DNA of 64,000 bases from Streptomyces sp. DH37 (lineage in GTDB: Bacteria; Actinomycetota; Actinomycetes; Streptomycetales; Streptomycetaceae): positions 1 through 64,000 of the forward strand of contig NZ_JARVKV010000002.1 of NCBI RefSeq assembly GCF_029813835.1, written 5' to 3'. Position 1 is the stretch's first letter. Each line of letters begins with the position of its first letter. Below the pieces are notes generated by a model. The model did no database searches. It saw only the letters and a list, made by a program, of their open reading frames with translations, and was not told the DNA's origin. A program made the position numbers and the translations under genes. This document shows positions 53,099-61,694 of the stretch, one piece after another.

Positions 53099-53235
53099 CC
53101 CCACGCCCCCGCCCCAAGGTCACACGATCTTCAAAAGACCGCCGCAGTCAACCCGCCCCCCACCCACCGGTCAAGACCACCTGCACATGACAAGCCAGCC
53201 GGAGGCCAAGGTTGACCAAAAAGCTCACCGTGGAC

Positions 53236-54151
53236 TGAGGCTTTTCCAACCTCAGCTTGACGTCGCCAGGTGAAGGGCGAGCACGGCCTTGACCAGGTCG
53301 GTGATGCGGGTGGTGCTGCAGCGGAGCTTGCGCAGCAGGCGCCAGGACTTCAGGGTGGCCATCACCTGCTCGCCGACCGTGCGGATCCTGGCGTGGGAGA
53401 CGTTGACGGCCTTCTGGCCCGCGGAGAGCTTGTCCCAGCGGCCGCGGTACGGGACCCGAACGGTGCCGTCGGCGCCCTGCTATTCCTGCCCTGGTATCCC
53501 TTGTCTGCCCAGCAGCGCGCGCTGGCCTCGGCCAGCGCCTCGATGACGCCGTGGGTGCGGGCGGCTTTGATGTCGTGGACCGCGCCGGGCAGGGCGGGCG
53601 AGGCCCACAGCAGACGGCCGAACGGGTCGGCGATGACCTGTACGTTCATGCCGTGGCGCTTGTGCTTCCCCGAGTAGTACGGGCGGTCGGCGGCGATCCG
53701 GTCGATGGGCAGCAGGGTGCCGTCCAGGATGACGAACGCCTTGCGCGCGGCAGTGCGGGCGGCCGCGGCGAGGTTCGGGGCGACGGCGGCCAGGACCAGT
53801 ACCGCCTCGGCGACGTAGCGATAGACGGTGGCGATCCCGACGCCGAATCCGGCCGCGAGCTGGGCGTAGGTGTGGCCGCACCGCAGATGGGCCAGGACCA
53901 GCAGGGCCTGCCGGTCCGCGCTCAGCCGGCGCCACCGCGTGCCCCGCTCCCGGCGCCGGGTGGACAGCAGTCGGGAGAGGTGCCGCAGGGTCGAGCTGGA
54001 CAGATCGATCCCCGATGGGTAGACAAGCACGTGAAGCTCCGGGCGGACAGGTTGCTCTTGGTCGACAACCCATCTACCAGGAGCTTCACCTCTTCTCGGA
54101 CAACGCCTCCGCGCCAACTGACCAGCCCGTCAGCCAAGTTGGAAACGGCTC
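53236..54151 (-). mobile_element. IS5-like insertion sequence with degenerate transposase
   Basis: About 915 bp with imperfect inverted ends: GAGGCTTTTCCAACCTCAGC at 53236 onward and, read from the other side, GAGCCGTTTCCAACTTGGC ending at 54151. It cuts into the second copy of the defective IS5 element, leaving only its last 183 bp. Confidence 0.65.
53252..54030 (-). pseudogene. IS5-like (DDE_Tnp_4) transposase, frameshifted
   Basis: From GTG 54030 the protein is normal through LVYPSGIDLSSSTLRHLSRLL, GHTYAQLAAGFGVGIATVYRYVAEAV, FVILDGTLLPIDRIAADRPYYSGKHKRHGMNVQ, PALPGAVHDIKAARTHGV and CWADKGYQG, with the DDE acids in LDGTL and HD. A small duplication at about 53480 (CAGGGC...CAGGGC) then shifts the frame. 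The expected tail (ADGTVRVPYRGRWDKLSAGQKAVNVSHARIRTVGEQVM and on) is readable in another frame down to TGA at 53252. Not functional unless frameshifting occurs. Confidence 0.82.
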
Positions 54152-54333
54152 ACTGGCCTTCGACTCCGAGCTCCACAAGCGCCGCAACGTGGTCGAGCGG
54201 TGCTCCAACCGAACCGACTCAAGCAGCGGCGCGGGATCGCCACCCGGTATGGCAAGACCGCCCAGTCCTACCAGGCAGCCGTCACCCTCGCCGCACTGCT
54301 GATGTGGGCGTGACACTTTGACGACACCGCCTA
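54151..54333 (+). repeat. 183-bp direct repeat: tail of defective IS5 (copy 2)
   Basis: This segment appears identical to 38092-38274, in the same orientation 16,059 bp away. It encodes AFDSELHKRRNVVERC and carries the same ACCGA 5-bp duplication, ending in the IS terminal repeat TTTGACGACACCGC. It is cut on its left by the IS5-like element at 53236-54151. Confidence 0.88.
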
Positions 54334-54586
54334 GTGGCCGGTGGTCCCGTTTCGGGCTCAGTCCGGTGCGGCGCGTTGTCATGAGGATCGGCCCGGGCCC
54401 CTCCCGGCGAAGAGCCCCCCACAGCGAAGCGGCCTTGAGTCGAGAGATCGTGAGGCGACACTCCTGTGACGATGCCACGGTCTCAGGCATGCCGGTCCTC
54501 CCCAATGGCCCTCTGTCCCAGCCGCTCACCGTCTGAAGCGCGCTCCCTGGCGAACCGTGACCTTGCTGCTCGGCGGGGGTAGGTAC
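54334..54586. other. Intergenic stretch between IS elements
   Basis: About 250 bases, with TAG directly after the IS5 remnant (CTAG intact here, whereas the same site in copy 1 received the IS701 element). No gene, promoter or repeat is recognised. Confidence 0.4.
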
Positions 54587-55459
54587 TGAGCTCTTTCAGC
54601 ATTGCCTCTCCAGGGTGAGGACGGCGGCGATGGCGGTCATCCGGTTGGGACTGCAGCGAGCTCTGCGGAAGATGCACCAGGACTTCAGTCTCGCGACGCT
54701 TCGTTCGACGGGTGCTCGTGCCGATGTCAGGGCCCGGTTGATCGTTCGCTGGGTCGGGCTGAGGTCCTGGTGCGGAAGTCGTCTGATTGGTGTGGTCACC
54801 CATGGGCCGGCGCCGATGTAGGCGCGGTCGGCGAGGACGGGCACGCCTTGGCGTTCGCAGATCCGGATGATGCGGTGGGTGCGGGCCGCGGTCAGGTCGT
54901 GGGTGCGGCCGGGCAGGGCGGGCGAGATCCACAGCAGGTTGCCCGCGGGATCGGTGATGACCTGCACGTTCACGCCGTGGCGGCGGTGCTTGTGGGAGAA
55001 GTCGGCCCGGCTGTCGCCGACCCGGTCGCACTCGGCGAGCGTTCCGTCGAGCAGGACGTGATCGGGATCGCCTTCCCGCAGGACCCGCAGCAGTCTGGGC
55101 GCCCGGCGGGCGAGGTGGCCGACGACGGCGGTGACGTAGGCGTGGGCGGTGCCGACGGATATGCCGAAGCCGGCGGCGATCTGCGTGAGCGGGTCGTGTC
55201 GGCGGAGGTAGATCAGGGCGACGAGAGCACGCTGGTGAGGCGGGAGCTTGCAGCGGCGGTCACCCTCACGGGTGACGATGAGCATGGTTACCCACTCGAC
55301 CAGGGCGTGAGGCAGGTCGAGTGAGGCAGGATAGGGAACCAACGAGGCTCCTGTGCTGATGGGTTGAGACGTCGAACACCTCTCTCAACGGCACAGGAGC
55401 TTCGTGCGTTGCGGGACGCTGGCCGGTCACCCGATCAGTGGCCACTCTGAAAGAGCTCA
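54587..55459 (-). mobile_element. IS5-like insertion sequence, complete
   Basis: About 873 bp bounded by perfect 13-bp inverted repeats TGAGCTCTTTCAG (54587-54599) and CTGAAAGAGCTCA (55447-55459). It contains one intact transposase gene and cuts the coiled-coil gene that follows. Confidence 0.8.
54596..55342 (-). CDS. IS5-family (DDE_Tnp_4) transposase
   Basis: A 248-residue intact transposase. It has an N-terminal HTH-like part ([43 protein letters not shown]) and a DDE domain: [15 protein letters not shown] (Asp), [38 protein letters not shown] (Asp), [13 protein letters not shown] and [16 protein letters not shown] (Glu). The start is TTG with AGGAG upstream; other IS elements of this group use the same start. 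It is a distant relative of the frameshifted transposase at 53252-54030. Confidence 0.88.
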   Translation of the reverse strand: MVPYPASLDLPHALVEWVTMLIVTREGDRRCKLPPHQRALVALIYLRRHDPLTQIAAGFGISVGTAHAYVTAVVGHLARRAPRLLRVLREGDPDHVLLDGTLAECDRVGDSRADFSHKHRRHGVNVQVITDPAGNLLWISPALPGRTHDLTAARTHRIIRICERQGVPVLADRAYIGAGPWVTTPIRRLPHQDLSPTQRTINRALTSARAPVERSVARLKSWCIFRRARCSPNRMTAIAAVLTLERQC

Positions 55460-55743
55460 CTCAGCGGCATACCGACCTGAAGAACGACTTCTACGCCAAG
55501 GTCCGTGCGCGCGGCGTAGTTCCCGACAGCGAGCGGCGGCTTCGCATACAGATCACGAAACTCAAGGAGCTCCGTGCCACCGACGCTGCCGAAATCCGGC
55601 AGCTCAAAACCGACGTCGAAGCTCTCGTCAGAGCGCTTCACACGTCCCAGGCCGAAAACCGACTGCTGCATGCGGAACTCGCCCAGACCGATGCCAGGGT
55701 CCACCGCCTGCCCACATCCCGACCGTCCGGTAATGACGTCTAG
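55438..55743 (+). CDS. Coiled-coil protein fragment at an IS junction
   Basis: An open frame of 101 residues, mostly one coiled coil (ITKLKELRATDAAEIRQLKTDVEALVRALHTSQAENRLLHAELAQTDARVHRL). Its first eight codons come from the inverted repeat of the IS element, so the original start is lost or replaced. Proteins of this kind accompany site-specific integrase cassettes in actinomycetes (TnpC-like), but I cannot assign a family. Probably the 3' remnant of a larger gene. Confidence 0.45.
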   Translation: MATLKELTQRHTDLKNDFYAKVRARGVVPDSERRLRIQITKLKELRATDAAEIRQLKTDVEALVRALHTSQAENRLLHAELAQTDARVHRLPTSRPSGNDV

Positions 55744-56528
55744 GGGTCGGTCGTACCGAGCGCGTTCCGGGCGGCCACGATCAATGCCCGCCGCGCATCA
55801 CGGTAGTTGTTCCGGCGCTGCCTTCGCTCTTCACGCGCACTCCGCACATTGTCCCGCGGGTTCCGTTCATACTCATGAGGCACAGCCGCATTCGCGAGCA
55901 GCAGTCGCACTTGGTCACGGTCGAGCTGGGGGACTGCATACAGAGCCTCAATGACCTCCGCGTACTGCGGCGGAGGATCCCCTGCACGGCGCGGATCCCA
56001 CAGCGGCGGATCTGAGGCGCACAGCCGAGCAAGCGCCGCCTTCGCCCGCACGGCCGACGGCTCGCTGGCTTGGCTCAGTTCGTCCAAGGCACGCAGCGCT
56101 CGCTCGGTCGGCGCCCTCGTCCGTGCCGCGTGGTAAGCGCCCTGCACCACCCGGTGCATGTCGGCGAGAACGCCGTCCATTCCGGGCGGCGCGGCGAGCT
56201 CCACTTCGGCATGAACGAGACCGTATGCGTGATACGCCTGCTCAACCTCCGCCCGCGATTGCGACGGCGTATGGAGCCCCTCCGTCGCCTCCATACACTC
56301 ACTGGCCGCCCGCAGGTACGCGGTAAGGGCCGGCCAGCGAAGTTCACGCAGTGCCTGATGCTGCGTCGACTTGGCTGCGGTATCGGCGGCATCCCGCGCA
56401 GCCTGCGCCTGGGCATGCCCACCATGTGCTTGGATCCGGGCGCCCACGACAGTGCCCACGATGGTCCCGCACACACCGGCAGCACCAATCAGGGCCACTG
56501 TTATCTCCGTGTCCATGCGCAACATCAT
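55740..56528 (-). CDS. Membrane-anchored helical hypothetical protein
   Basis: A 262-residue protein with one N-terminal hydrophobic helix (ITVALIGAAGVCGTIVGTVVGARI, about residues 8-31). The rest is a largely helical cytoplasmic part with a charged C-terminal coil (NVRSAREERRQRRNNYRDARRALIVAARNALG). The ATG at 56528 or the one four codons later could be the start. It lies 24 bases downstream of the DUF6615-like gene on the same strand, so they may form a pair. I recognise no family or enzymatic motif. Confidence 0.6.
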   Translation of the reverse strand: MMLRMDTEITVALIGAAGVCGTIVGTVVGARIQAHGGHAQAQAARDAADTAAKSTQHQALRELRWPALTAYLRAASECMEATEGLHTPSQSRAEVEQAYHAYGLVHAEVELAAPPGMDGVLADMHRVVQGAYHAARTRAPTERALRALDELSQASEPSAVRAKAALARLCASDPPLWDPRRAGDPPPQYAEVIEALYAVPQLDRDQVRLLLANAAVPHEYERNPRDNVRSAREERRQRRNNYRDARRALIVAARNALGTTDP

Positions 56529-56552
56529 TGCGTACGGCCACTTTGTCTGAGA

Positions 56553-57625
56553 TCAGGCAGCCGCTCCAGGATGCCTGGGGAGGATCTCGTGAACTCTGGC
56601 CAAGCCAACGAGAGGGTCGTTCCCGTCGTCTCCGGGAGCTTCTCCGCTCCCGGCCATGCCGTCTGCATCCGCGGCGGGGATCACGACGATCCCAGCGAGA
56701 CTCTCCGTCACCCACGTCGGCGGGGTCCTTCCCGCCAGCACATCCGCCACATACTCGGGAACTTCCGAGCGGAGCCCGCGCAGCATGTGCGCGAGGTAGG
56801 GGACGGAGAAGTGCCCGTAGTCATTGGGAACCTCTTGGAAGAGGGCGCCACTGACAGCACTGGCGCGTTGCATGACCGCAGCTCCAGCGAACTGGCCATT
56901 CCTGATCCGCTGGACCGGACGGAGTAACTCCTTGGCCACCCTCCGAGAACCCCTCTGAGGTTCCCTCAGAAAGCGAGCAAGAGCCTCCGAGAGGTCCCGC
57001 GCCAAGGGCACGATCGGAGCGTCCGGGGCATCTGGGCTCGCAATATCCTCGAGCGGGGCAGCATCATGAAACGCTGCCACTGCGGAGTCGCGCCCATACA
57101 ACTCGACAGCTGTCTGAGCCACCAAGGCGGACACGGCGGACACCCCCGCTCGGTCACGGTCCTTGCATGGAATTCCTTCATGCTTGCGGTCACATAACAA
57201 TTCATTCCGGTACTCGACGTCGCCACAATAGAGGACATAAATCGCCGGGATCTCGTAGCGATCTGCTGCCTTGATCAATTTGGAGATCTGAGGCCGGTCA
57301 TCCCCACGTGACTTGTAGTTGAAGTCGACGTGCCAGCCGCCGCGTTCCTGCTTCAGAATCTTGGCTTGGACGAGAAGCCCGTAGCAAGTTCCGTCGCGAT
57401 CAACCCACCACCACTGCCAGTCCGCTCCGTTCTCCTTCTCCTCCTTGCCGGTGAACTTCTGGAAGATGATCCGGGGAAAGAGTTAGCCAGGAGTAGGTCG
57501 GTCGCGGATTTCTCTTCCCACATGTGGCTGGCCTCCAGCATCGCCGTCATGTGGTGGTCGACAGCCACCCGCCCACGGCGCAGAGCCTCAAACGGGCTGG
57601 ACTGATAACTGGTGGAGTTGTTCAA
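56553..57625 (-). pseudogene. DUF6615-like putative nuclease, one-base frameshift
   Basis: Two frames join into one protein of about 357 residues. The N-terminal 52 residues (57625 to about 57473: HMTAMLEASHMWEEKSATDLLLANSFP) continue in a second frame as RIIFQKFTGKEEKENGADWQWWW, GLLVQAKIL, FNYKSRGDDRPQISKLIKAADRYEIPAIYVLYCGD and on to AAA. The join needs one more C in the CCCC run at 57473-57476. The GADW...LVQAK pattern resembles a PD-(D/E)xK nuclease core with Gln for Glu. The DUF6615 assignment is by motif memory. The shift could be real decay or a sequencing error in a homopolymer. Confidence 0.65.
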
Positions 57626-57758
57626 CGCGGCTCACCGCTCCTAGGGACTGGGAACATCGCACGAAGCTCACACCATCCAACCGCAACCCAGCGGGCGCCG
57701 CCCGGACTTCAATCGATCCTCAACATGCTGAACTTGACAGGGAAGCCTTCGACGACTA

Positions 57759-58630
57759 GACGGTGTCCCGTAACTGCTGGTCATGGATGAGATGATCTTG
57801 TTGTGGCTGGTGTGATCACGGCGTCGGAGCCGTCCTGGATAGCCCCGTTCACCGGGCTGAGCCCGCGGCAGTTCGCCAAGCTGGTCACCGCGCTGCGGCG
57901 GGAAGGAGCGGACCCGGTGCGCCGGGGCCGGCCGTGGTCGCTTCCGTTGGAGGACCGGGTGCTGCTGGTGGCCGCGTACTGGCCCACCAACCTCACCCTG
58001 CGCCAGCTCGCCCCGCTCTTCGGGATCTCCAAGTCGGCCGCCGACCGGATCGTCGACCACCTCGGTCCGGCCCTCGCGCTCCAGCCCCGCAAGCGGTACC
58101 GCAAGAACACCGTGCTCATCGTGGACGGCACCCTGGTCCCCACCCGCGACCGGAACGTGGCCGCCTCCAGCAAGAACTACCGCTACTCCACCAACCACCA
58201 GGTCGTCATCGATGCCGACACCCGCCTGGTCGTCGCCGTCGGCAAGCCGCTGCCGGGCAACCGCAACGACTGCCGGGCCTGGGAAGAATCCGGCGCCAAG
58301 GACGCCGTCGGCACCACCCCCACAGTGATCGCCGACGGCGGCTACCGCGGCACCGGCCTGACCATCCCGCACTACCGCCGGCACCAGGACGAGGACCTGC
58401 CCGCCTGGAAGGAAGAGCACAACGCCTCCCACCGCCGGGTCCGCGCCCGCGTCGAGCACACCTTCGCCCGCATGAAGACCTGGAAGATCCTGCGCGACTG
58501 CCGCCTCAGAGACGACGGCGTCCACCGCGCCATGCTCGGCATCGCCCGCCTGCACAACCTCACCCTCACCGGATGACGAGCAAACAAGCAGGTCAGCCGA
58601 CACGTCCCTGAGAATTTACGGGACACCGTC
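57759..58630 (+). mobile_element. IS5-family insertion sequence, complete
   Basis: About 872 bp with perfect 15-bp ends GACGGTGTCCCGTAA (57759 onward) and TTACGGGACACCGTC (58616-58630), flanked by TA on both sides. It is inserted in the small minus-strand gene that starts at 58906. Confidence 0.88.
57803..58576 (+). CDS. IS5-family transposase
   Basis: A 257-residue intact transposase with an HTH part (LSPRQFAKLVTALRREG and LTLRQLAPLFGISKSAADRIVDHLG) and a DDE domain: TVLIVDGTLVPTRDRNVAASSKNYRYSTNHQVVIDADTRLVVAVGKPLPGNRNDCRAWEES, IADGGYRG and RVRARVEHTFARMKTWKILRDCR. Length and motifs are normal, so the element may be active. The GTG start at 57803 has other possible starts nearby. Confidence 0.9.
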   Translation: MAGVITASEPSWIAPFTGLSPRQFAKLVTALRREGADPVRRGRPWSLPLEDRVLLVAAYWPTNLTLRQLAPLFGISKSAADRIVDHLGPALALQPRKRYRKNTVLIVDGTLVPTRDRNVAASSKNYRYSTNHQVVIDADTRLVVAVGKPLPGNRNDCRAWEESGAKDAVGTTPTVIADGGYRGTGLTIPHYRRHQDEDLPAWKEEHNASHRRVRARVEHTFARMKTWKILRDCRLRDDGVHRAMLGIARLHNLTLTG

Positions 58631-58906
58631 TAGCGCGGTGTGCGCGGCGATCATCAGCTGGTGTCGGGAACGCTCACCCCAGTCGAGAGCCTTCTCGGGG
58701 TCTTCCAGCGGCGGCATGTCGAAGCCTGCGGCCCACTCGGCGGCAGCCTGCTGCTCCTCGGCGCGCTTGGCGGTGAGCCACTGCTCCTTGGATGCGGTGT
58801 CGGCGTCGCGGGCGGCCTTCCAGCAGTCGGTGCAGTCCCGCCCACCGAGCCAGCGGGCGAACCCGGCCCGCTTGTCGGCGGGGCGGTTCGCGAGGTCATG
58901 ATCCAC
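58616..58906 (-). pseudogene. Small CxxC protein split by the IS5 element
   Basis: Reads 96 residues from GTG 58906 (DLANRPADKRAGFARWLGGRDCTDCWKAARDADTASKEQWL), then DMPPLEDPEKALDWGERSRHQLMIAAHTAL, and ends in DGVP encoded by the IS end itself. If the IS and its target duplication are removed, the frame continues on the other side (57758 downward) as VVEGFPVKFSMLRID and stops at 57709-57711. So the original protein was about 106 residues. The CTDC pair suggests metal binding. The function is unknown; relatives are found in Streptomyces integrative elements. Confidence 0.65.
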
Positions 58907-59180
58907 ACTGTGTCCACAGGTGTGGGCAACTTTCTAGGACGCGCTCGCCTTCGTTCATGTCGGCGACCGCCGTGGAACTGCCGCAGCTGAGCGACGCCGC
59001 GATGGCGCCGGCCGCAAGCTCGTCGGTCTCACCGCCGCTGTAGAGGGTGGAGCCGAAGTTTTCGTCGATCTCCACCGGCGCCGGTCCGCAGCAAGCAGTC
59101 CCGCCCTCGGTGACCTTCAGAGCGGAGGCCGCGTAACGGGCCCGGACTGTCTCGCGGAGGTCGGGGGACTGGTCGGTCAT
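58896..59180 (-). pseudogene. arsM: arsM (arsenite methyltransferase) 5' fragment
   Basis: The first 78 residues match actinobacterial ArsM: LRETVRARYAASALKVTEGGTACCGP with the family's vicinal cysteines, SGGETDELAAGAIAASLSCG with the next cysteine, and AVADMNEGERVLE leading to the SAM-binding DLGSGGG motif. The sequence departs just there and ends after CPHLWTQCGS. The SAM domain and the rest of the protein are missing, so it cannot methylate arsenic. The ATG start is the normal one. It is a scar from an arsenic-resistance locus brought in and broken. Confidence 0.8.
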
Positions 59181-59214
59181 GTCGGACCTTCCAACTTGCC
59201 GTTGGTGCATGCGG

Positions 59215-60669
59215 TCAGCCCGTCAATGCCTTGACTTCCTTGTCCACGGAGTCGGCAGTAGGGGTCAGGTCCCCATCGAGCGAGTCCAGAATCAGTCCAA
59301 GGGCGGCCTGCGGGTAATACTCGCGCCCGTGCAGCGGCTTGTGGCCTGCACCTTTGAGGCGCGCCAGCATCCCGTTCTCCGCCTCCCGGGCAGCCCCCTC
59401 AGGAAGGCCGGTGAAGAGCCGATGTCGGGTGTTGTAGCCGTCGCGGGCGTGCCGCGACAGCCGGACCTCTCCGTCCCCATTGCTGATGCCGAACTTGACC
59501 CCCGGCTTGCCGGTCACCCGGTCTGTGCCCGTCACGACGTAGAACACATCCTTCGGTTTGACGGCCCCGGCTTTGGCGGCTTGGCCGGTCCTAGCCTTCC
59601 GCTCGGCAGCAGCAGCGCGCGCTTCCTGCGCCCGGGCCCGTGCCTCCCGGTCGGCCTCCAGTTTCTGCATGGCAGCCTCGCGCTCAGCTCGCTCGGCAGC
59701 CTCGCGCTCAGTCCGGAGAGAGGGTTCACGCGCTTCCGCGTAGTTCCGCTCGGTCGCGTGCACACGCATCACGTGCATATAGGCGCGGAAACGGTCATAG
59801 TCGACGCCTGGCTCGAACCGCACGATCGCCTCTGCGATGTGCGCCTCGTCCAGCGTGTACTCGCCGTCCTGGTGGCGGTGATCCTCCCAGCTCGCCTCGA
59901 CGACGCCCCAGAGTCGCGACGTCTCGATGCCTCGCAGGCCAGCCAGGTGGTAGCTGGCCTGGATGAGGTATTTGCCGACAGGGTCGTCCCAGAAAGGATC
60001 GTAGATATCGGGGCCGGGGATTCGACGGTCGGTATTCTGCGGAACAGCGGCACGGACGCCCCTCAGACGGTGCCGCGAAGCGGCGTACGTGTCGACCCCT
60101 ACGTCACGCGCAGCAGCCCGCAGAGCCGTCACGGCCTGTGCCAGGGCGATTCCTGCAGAAGTGACCGCCTCCATACAGGCAATTACCTCAGCCGATTCGT
60201 ATACCTCGCTCGCGCGCACCTCGATCGCAGCTGGGCCTGACTGCGGCTCTTCCGCCGAAACGATCGGCGCCACTCCCGCAAGGGCGGCTAACAGGTGATC
60301 GGCGTCCGCCCACGGGACCGTGATGTGCACGAACCCGGAGTCAGGGAGTGGGTGGACGTCACGCCCAGCGCCGTACTTGCTGTGCTCCCCGTGACAGGTC
60401 AGGTCAACCCCGACCCGCTCGGCGAGGAGCCGGATCCCTCGGACTGCTTCCACGGCCCAGCCGTTTCGTACCTTGATGGGTGCGCGACCGTAGCGGTCGA
60501 GGTCTCCTTGGTATGGCGGGGCAGGAATCTCAATGAGTACGCCTTCATCGCCCCTGGCGAGAAACGCCTCCGCGTCCGGAGCACCCCCTTCCCTGAGAAC
60601 CGTTTGGAGGCCCCGCCCAAGACGCTGCTTCTCGTCCTTCGTGTACCTGGACCACTTGCGCACACGCAC
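59215..60669 (-). CDS. Hypothetical protein with C-terminal GIY-YIG-like domain
   Basis: A 484-residue cytoplasmic protein. Residues 1-130 hold a possible globular domain (RGIRLLAERVGVDLTCHGEHSKYGAGRDVHPL). The middle is helical; about 305-360 is a very charged coiled coil (TEREAAERAEREAAMQKLEADREARARAQEARAAAAERKA). The C-terminal 100 residues, DVFYVVTGTDRVTGKPGVKFGISNGDGEVRLSRHARDGYNTRHRLFTGLPEGAAREAENGMLARL, fit the GIY-YIG superfamily near T5orf172/MUG113: KFGIS, Arg, His and Glu. GAGGGGGGAG precedes the GTG. It could be a phage- or plasmid-directed nuclease; the biological role is unknown. Confidence 0.6.
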   Translation of the reverse strand: MRVRKWSRYTKDEKQRLGRGLQTVLREGGAPDAEAFLARGDEGVLIEIPAPPYQGDLDRYGRAPIKVRNGWAVEAVRGIRLLAERVGVDLTCHGEHSKYGAGRDVHPLPDSGFVHITVPWADADHLLAALAGVAPIVSAEEPQSGPAAIEVRASEVYESAEVIACMEAVTSAGIALAQAVTALRAAARDVGVDTYAASRHRLRGVRAAVPQNTDRRIPGPDIYDPFWDDPVGKYLIQASYHLAGLRGIETSRLWGVVEASWEDHRHQDGEYTLDEAHIAEAIVRFEPGVDYDRFRAYMHVMRVHATERNYAEAREPSLRTEREAAERAEREAAMQKLEADREARARAQEARAAAAERKARTGQAAKAGAVKPKDVFYVVTGTDRVTGKPGVKFGISNGDGEVRLSRHARDGYNTRHRLFTGLPEGAAREAENGMLARLKGAGHKPLHGREYYPQAALGLILDSLDGDLTPTADSVDKEVKALTG

Positions 60670-60716
60670 GCTGACTCCCCCCTCGATGGCCGGGCCACCC
60701 GGCCGGAACGGCGACT

Positions 60717-61318
60717 CTATTCCGCTGCTCTGACATCTCCGCCGAGCGGGCGTACCAGGACTTCGTCGAGCGGGACTGGACCGCCCCCGCCGGGGTGCGC
60801 GCGCAGGCGAGCAGGGACCCGACGATGTACAACAGGCCCTGTGTGCCGGTGTCCAGGGCGAGCGCGGCGTGCCGCAGCCGCTGGGTCGGGCAGCAGACTC
60901 GGCCACAGGGCTCGCATGCCGGCTTCGAGGGCCGGCGTGGACAGGCCAGCCGCGACGACGATCACCGTGGCGAGCGCTGGTCCGCCGTGCGGTCCGGCCA
61001 CCGGGAGCTCAGCAGCAGGCTGGAGTTGAGCAGCGCGGTGGGGACGTGTACGGCGGTCTGGCCGTAGCGGTCCATGAGGCGCCCCTTGACCGGTTGCGCC
61101 AGCGCGGAGGCCAGCCCGTACAGGGCGCTGAGCAGGCTGCCGAAGGCGATGCTGCCGCCGTTTGCGGTGATCCACAGCAGGATCGCGATGGGCGCCATGG
61201 CGTTGGGGAGGCGGCCGGTGAGGGTGCCGCCGAGGAGGCGGGCAACGTGCGGGCTGCCCAGCACCGCGCCATAGGTGATGCGCGGTGCCGGGGCAGTCGA
61301 GGGGGCGGTCAGGGACAA
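60717..61318 (-). pseudogene. MFS transporter fragment
   Basis: The first about 105 residues look like the N-terminal half of a major-facilitator transporter (SPHVARLLGGTLTGRLPNAMAPIAILLWITANGGSIAFGSLLSALYGLASALAQPVKGRLMDRYGQ, with the loop 2-3 type G-R-x-x-D-R-x-G motif). A frameshift near 61015 moves to the frame reading VAGPHGGPALATVIVVAAGLSTPALEAGMRALWPSLL, and a further shift near 60885 moves to TGTQGLLYIVGSLLA. After this the similarity ends. Not functional. Confidence 0.65.
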
Positions 61319-61331
61319 CGGGAGCTTTCGG

Positions 61332-61694
61332 TCAGTGGCGGGGGCGGCGGGCCGCGGTGGACGGTGGTGGCTGGGCGGTCATCGCCGTCCTGGTGAGGCG
61401 GCCGGTCGTCGTCGGCGCTGCATCGGAGGGAGGCGTGCGCAGCGACGGGTCGAGGTCGACGCGGTAGTGCGCGGCGGTCAGCATCTCGGCGGCCCAGGTT
61501 GCGTGCTCGTTCTCCCACTCCTCTCCCATGTCGAACGGCAGGCGGATCCAGTGCCCTCGCAGGGACGGCTCGAAGAGGAAGCCCGCACGTCGCAGGAAGT
61601 CTGTGGCGAAGGAATCGAAGGCGTCGTCGAACTCGACCTCGACTTCACCGCCCCGGCCGCGGGTGATGCGGATGGACTCGCTGTCGGGTCTCAC
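61332..61694 (-). CDS. Small acidic hypothetical protein of the integrative element
   Basis: A 120-residue protein. Residues 1-70 (RPDSESIRITRGRGGEVEVEFDDAFDSFATDFLRRAGFLFEPSLRGHWIRLP, then WENEHATWAAEMLTAAHYRVDLDPSL) are compact; the tail is Thr/Pro/Arg-rich and disordered. Its GTG overlaps the stop of the preceding gene (GTGA), so the pair is translationally coupled. I recognise it as a type seen near integrases of Streptomyces elements, but not by function. Confidence 0.62.
   Translation of the reverse strand: MRPDSESIRITRGRGGEVEVEFDDAFDSFATDFLRRAGFLFEPSLRGHWIRLPFDMGEEWENEHATWAAEMLTAAHYRVDLDPSLRTPPSDAAPTTTGRLTRTAMTAQPPPSTAARRPRH

Noticed and set aside
60720..60840. Coding sequence on the plus strand reading AERAYQDFVERDW
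   Set aside because: A short protein-like run without a start, extension or known family; too little to call a gene.
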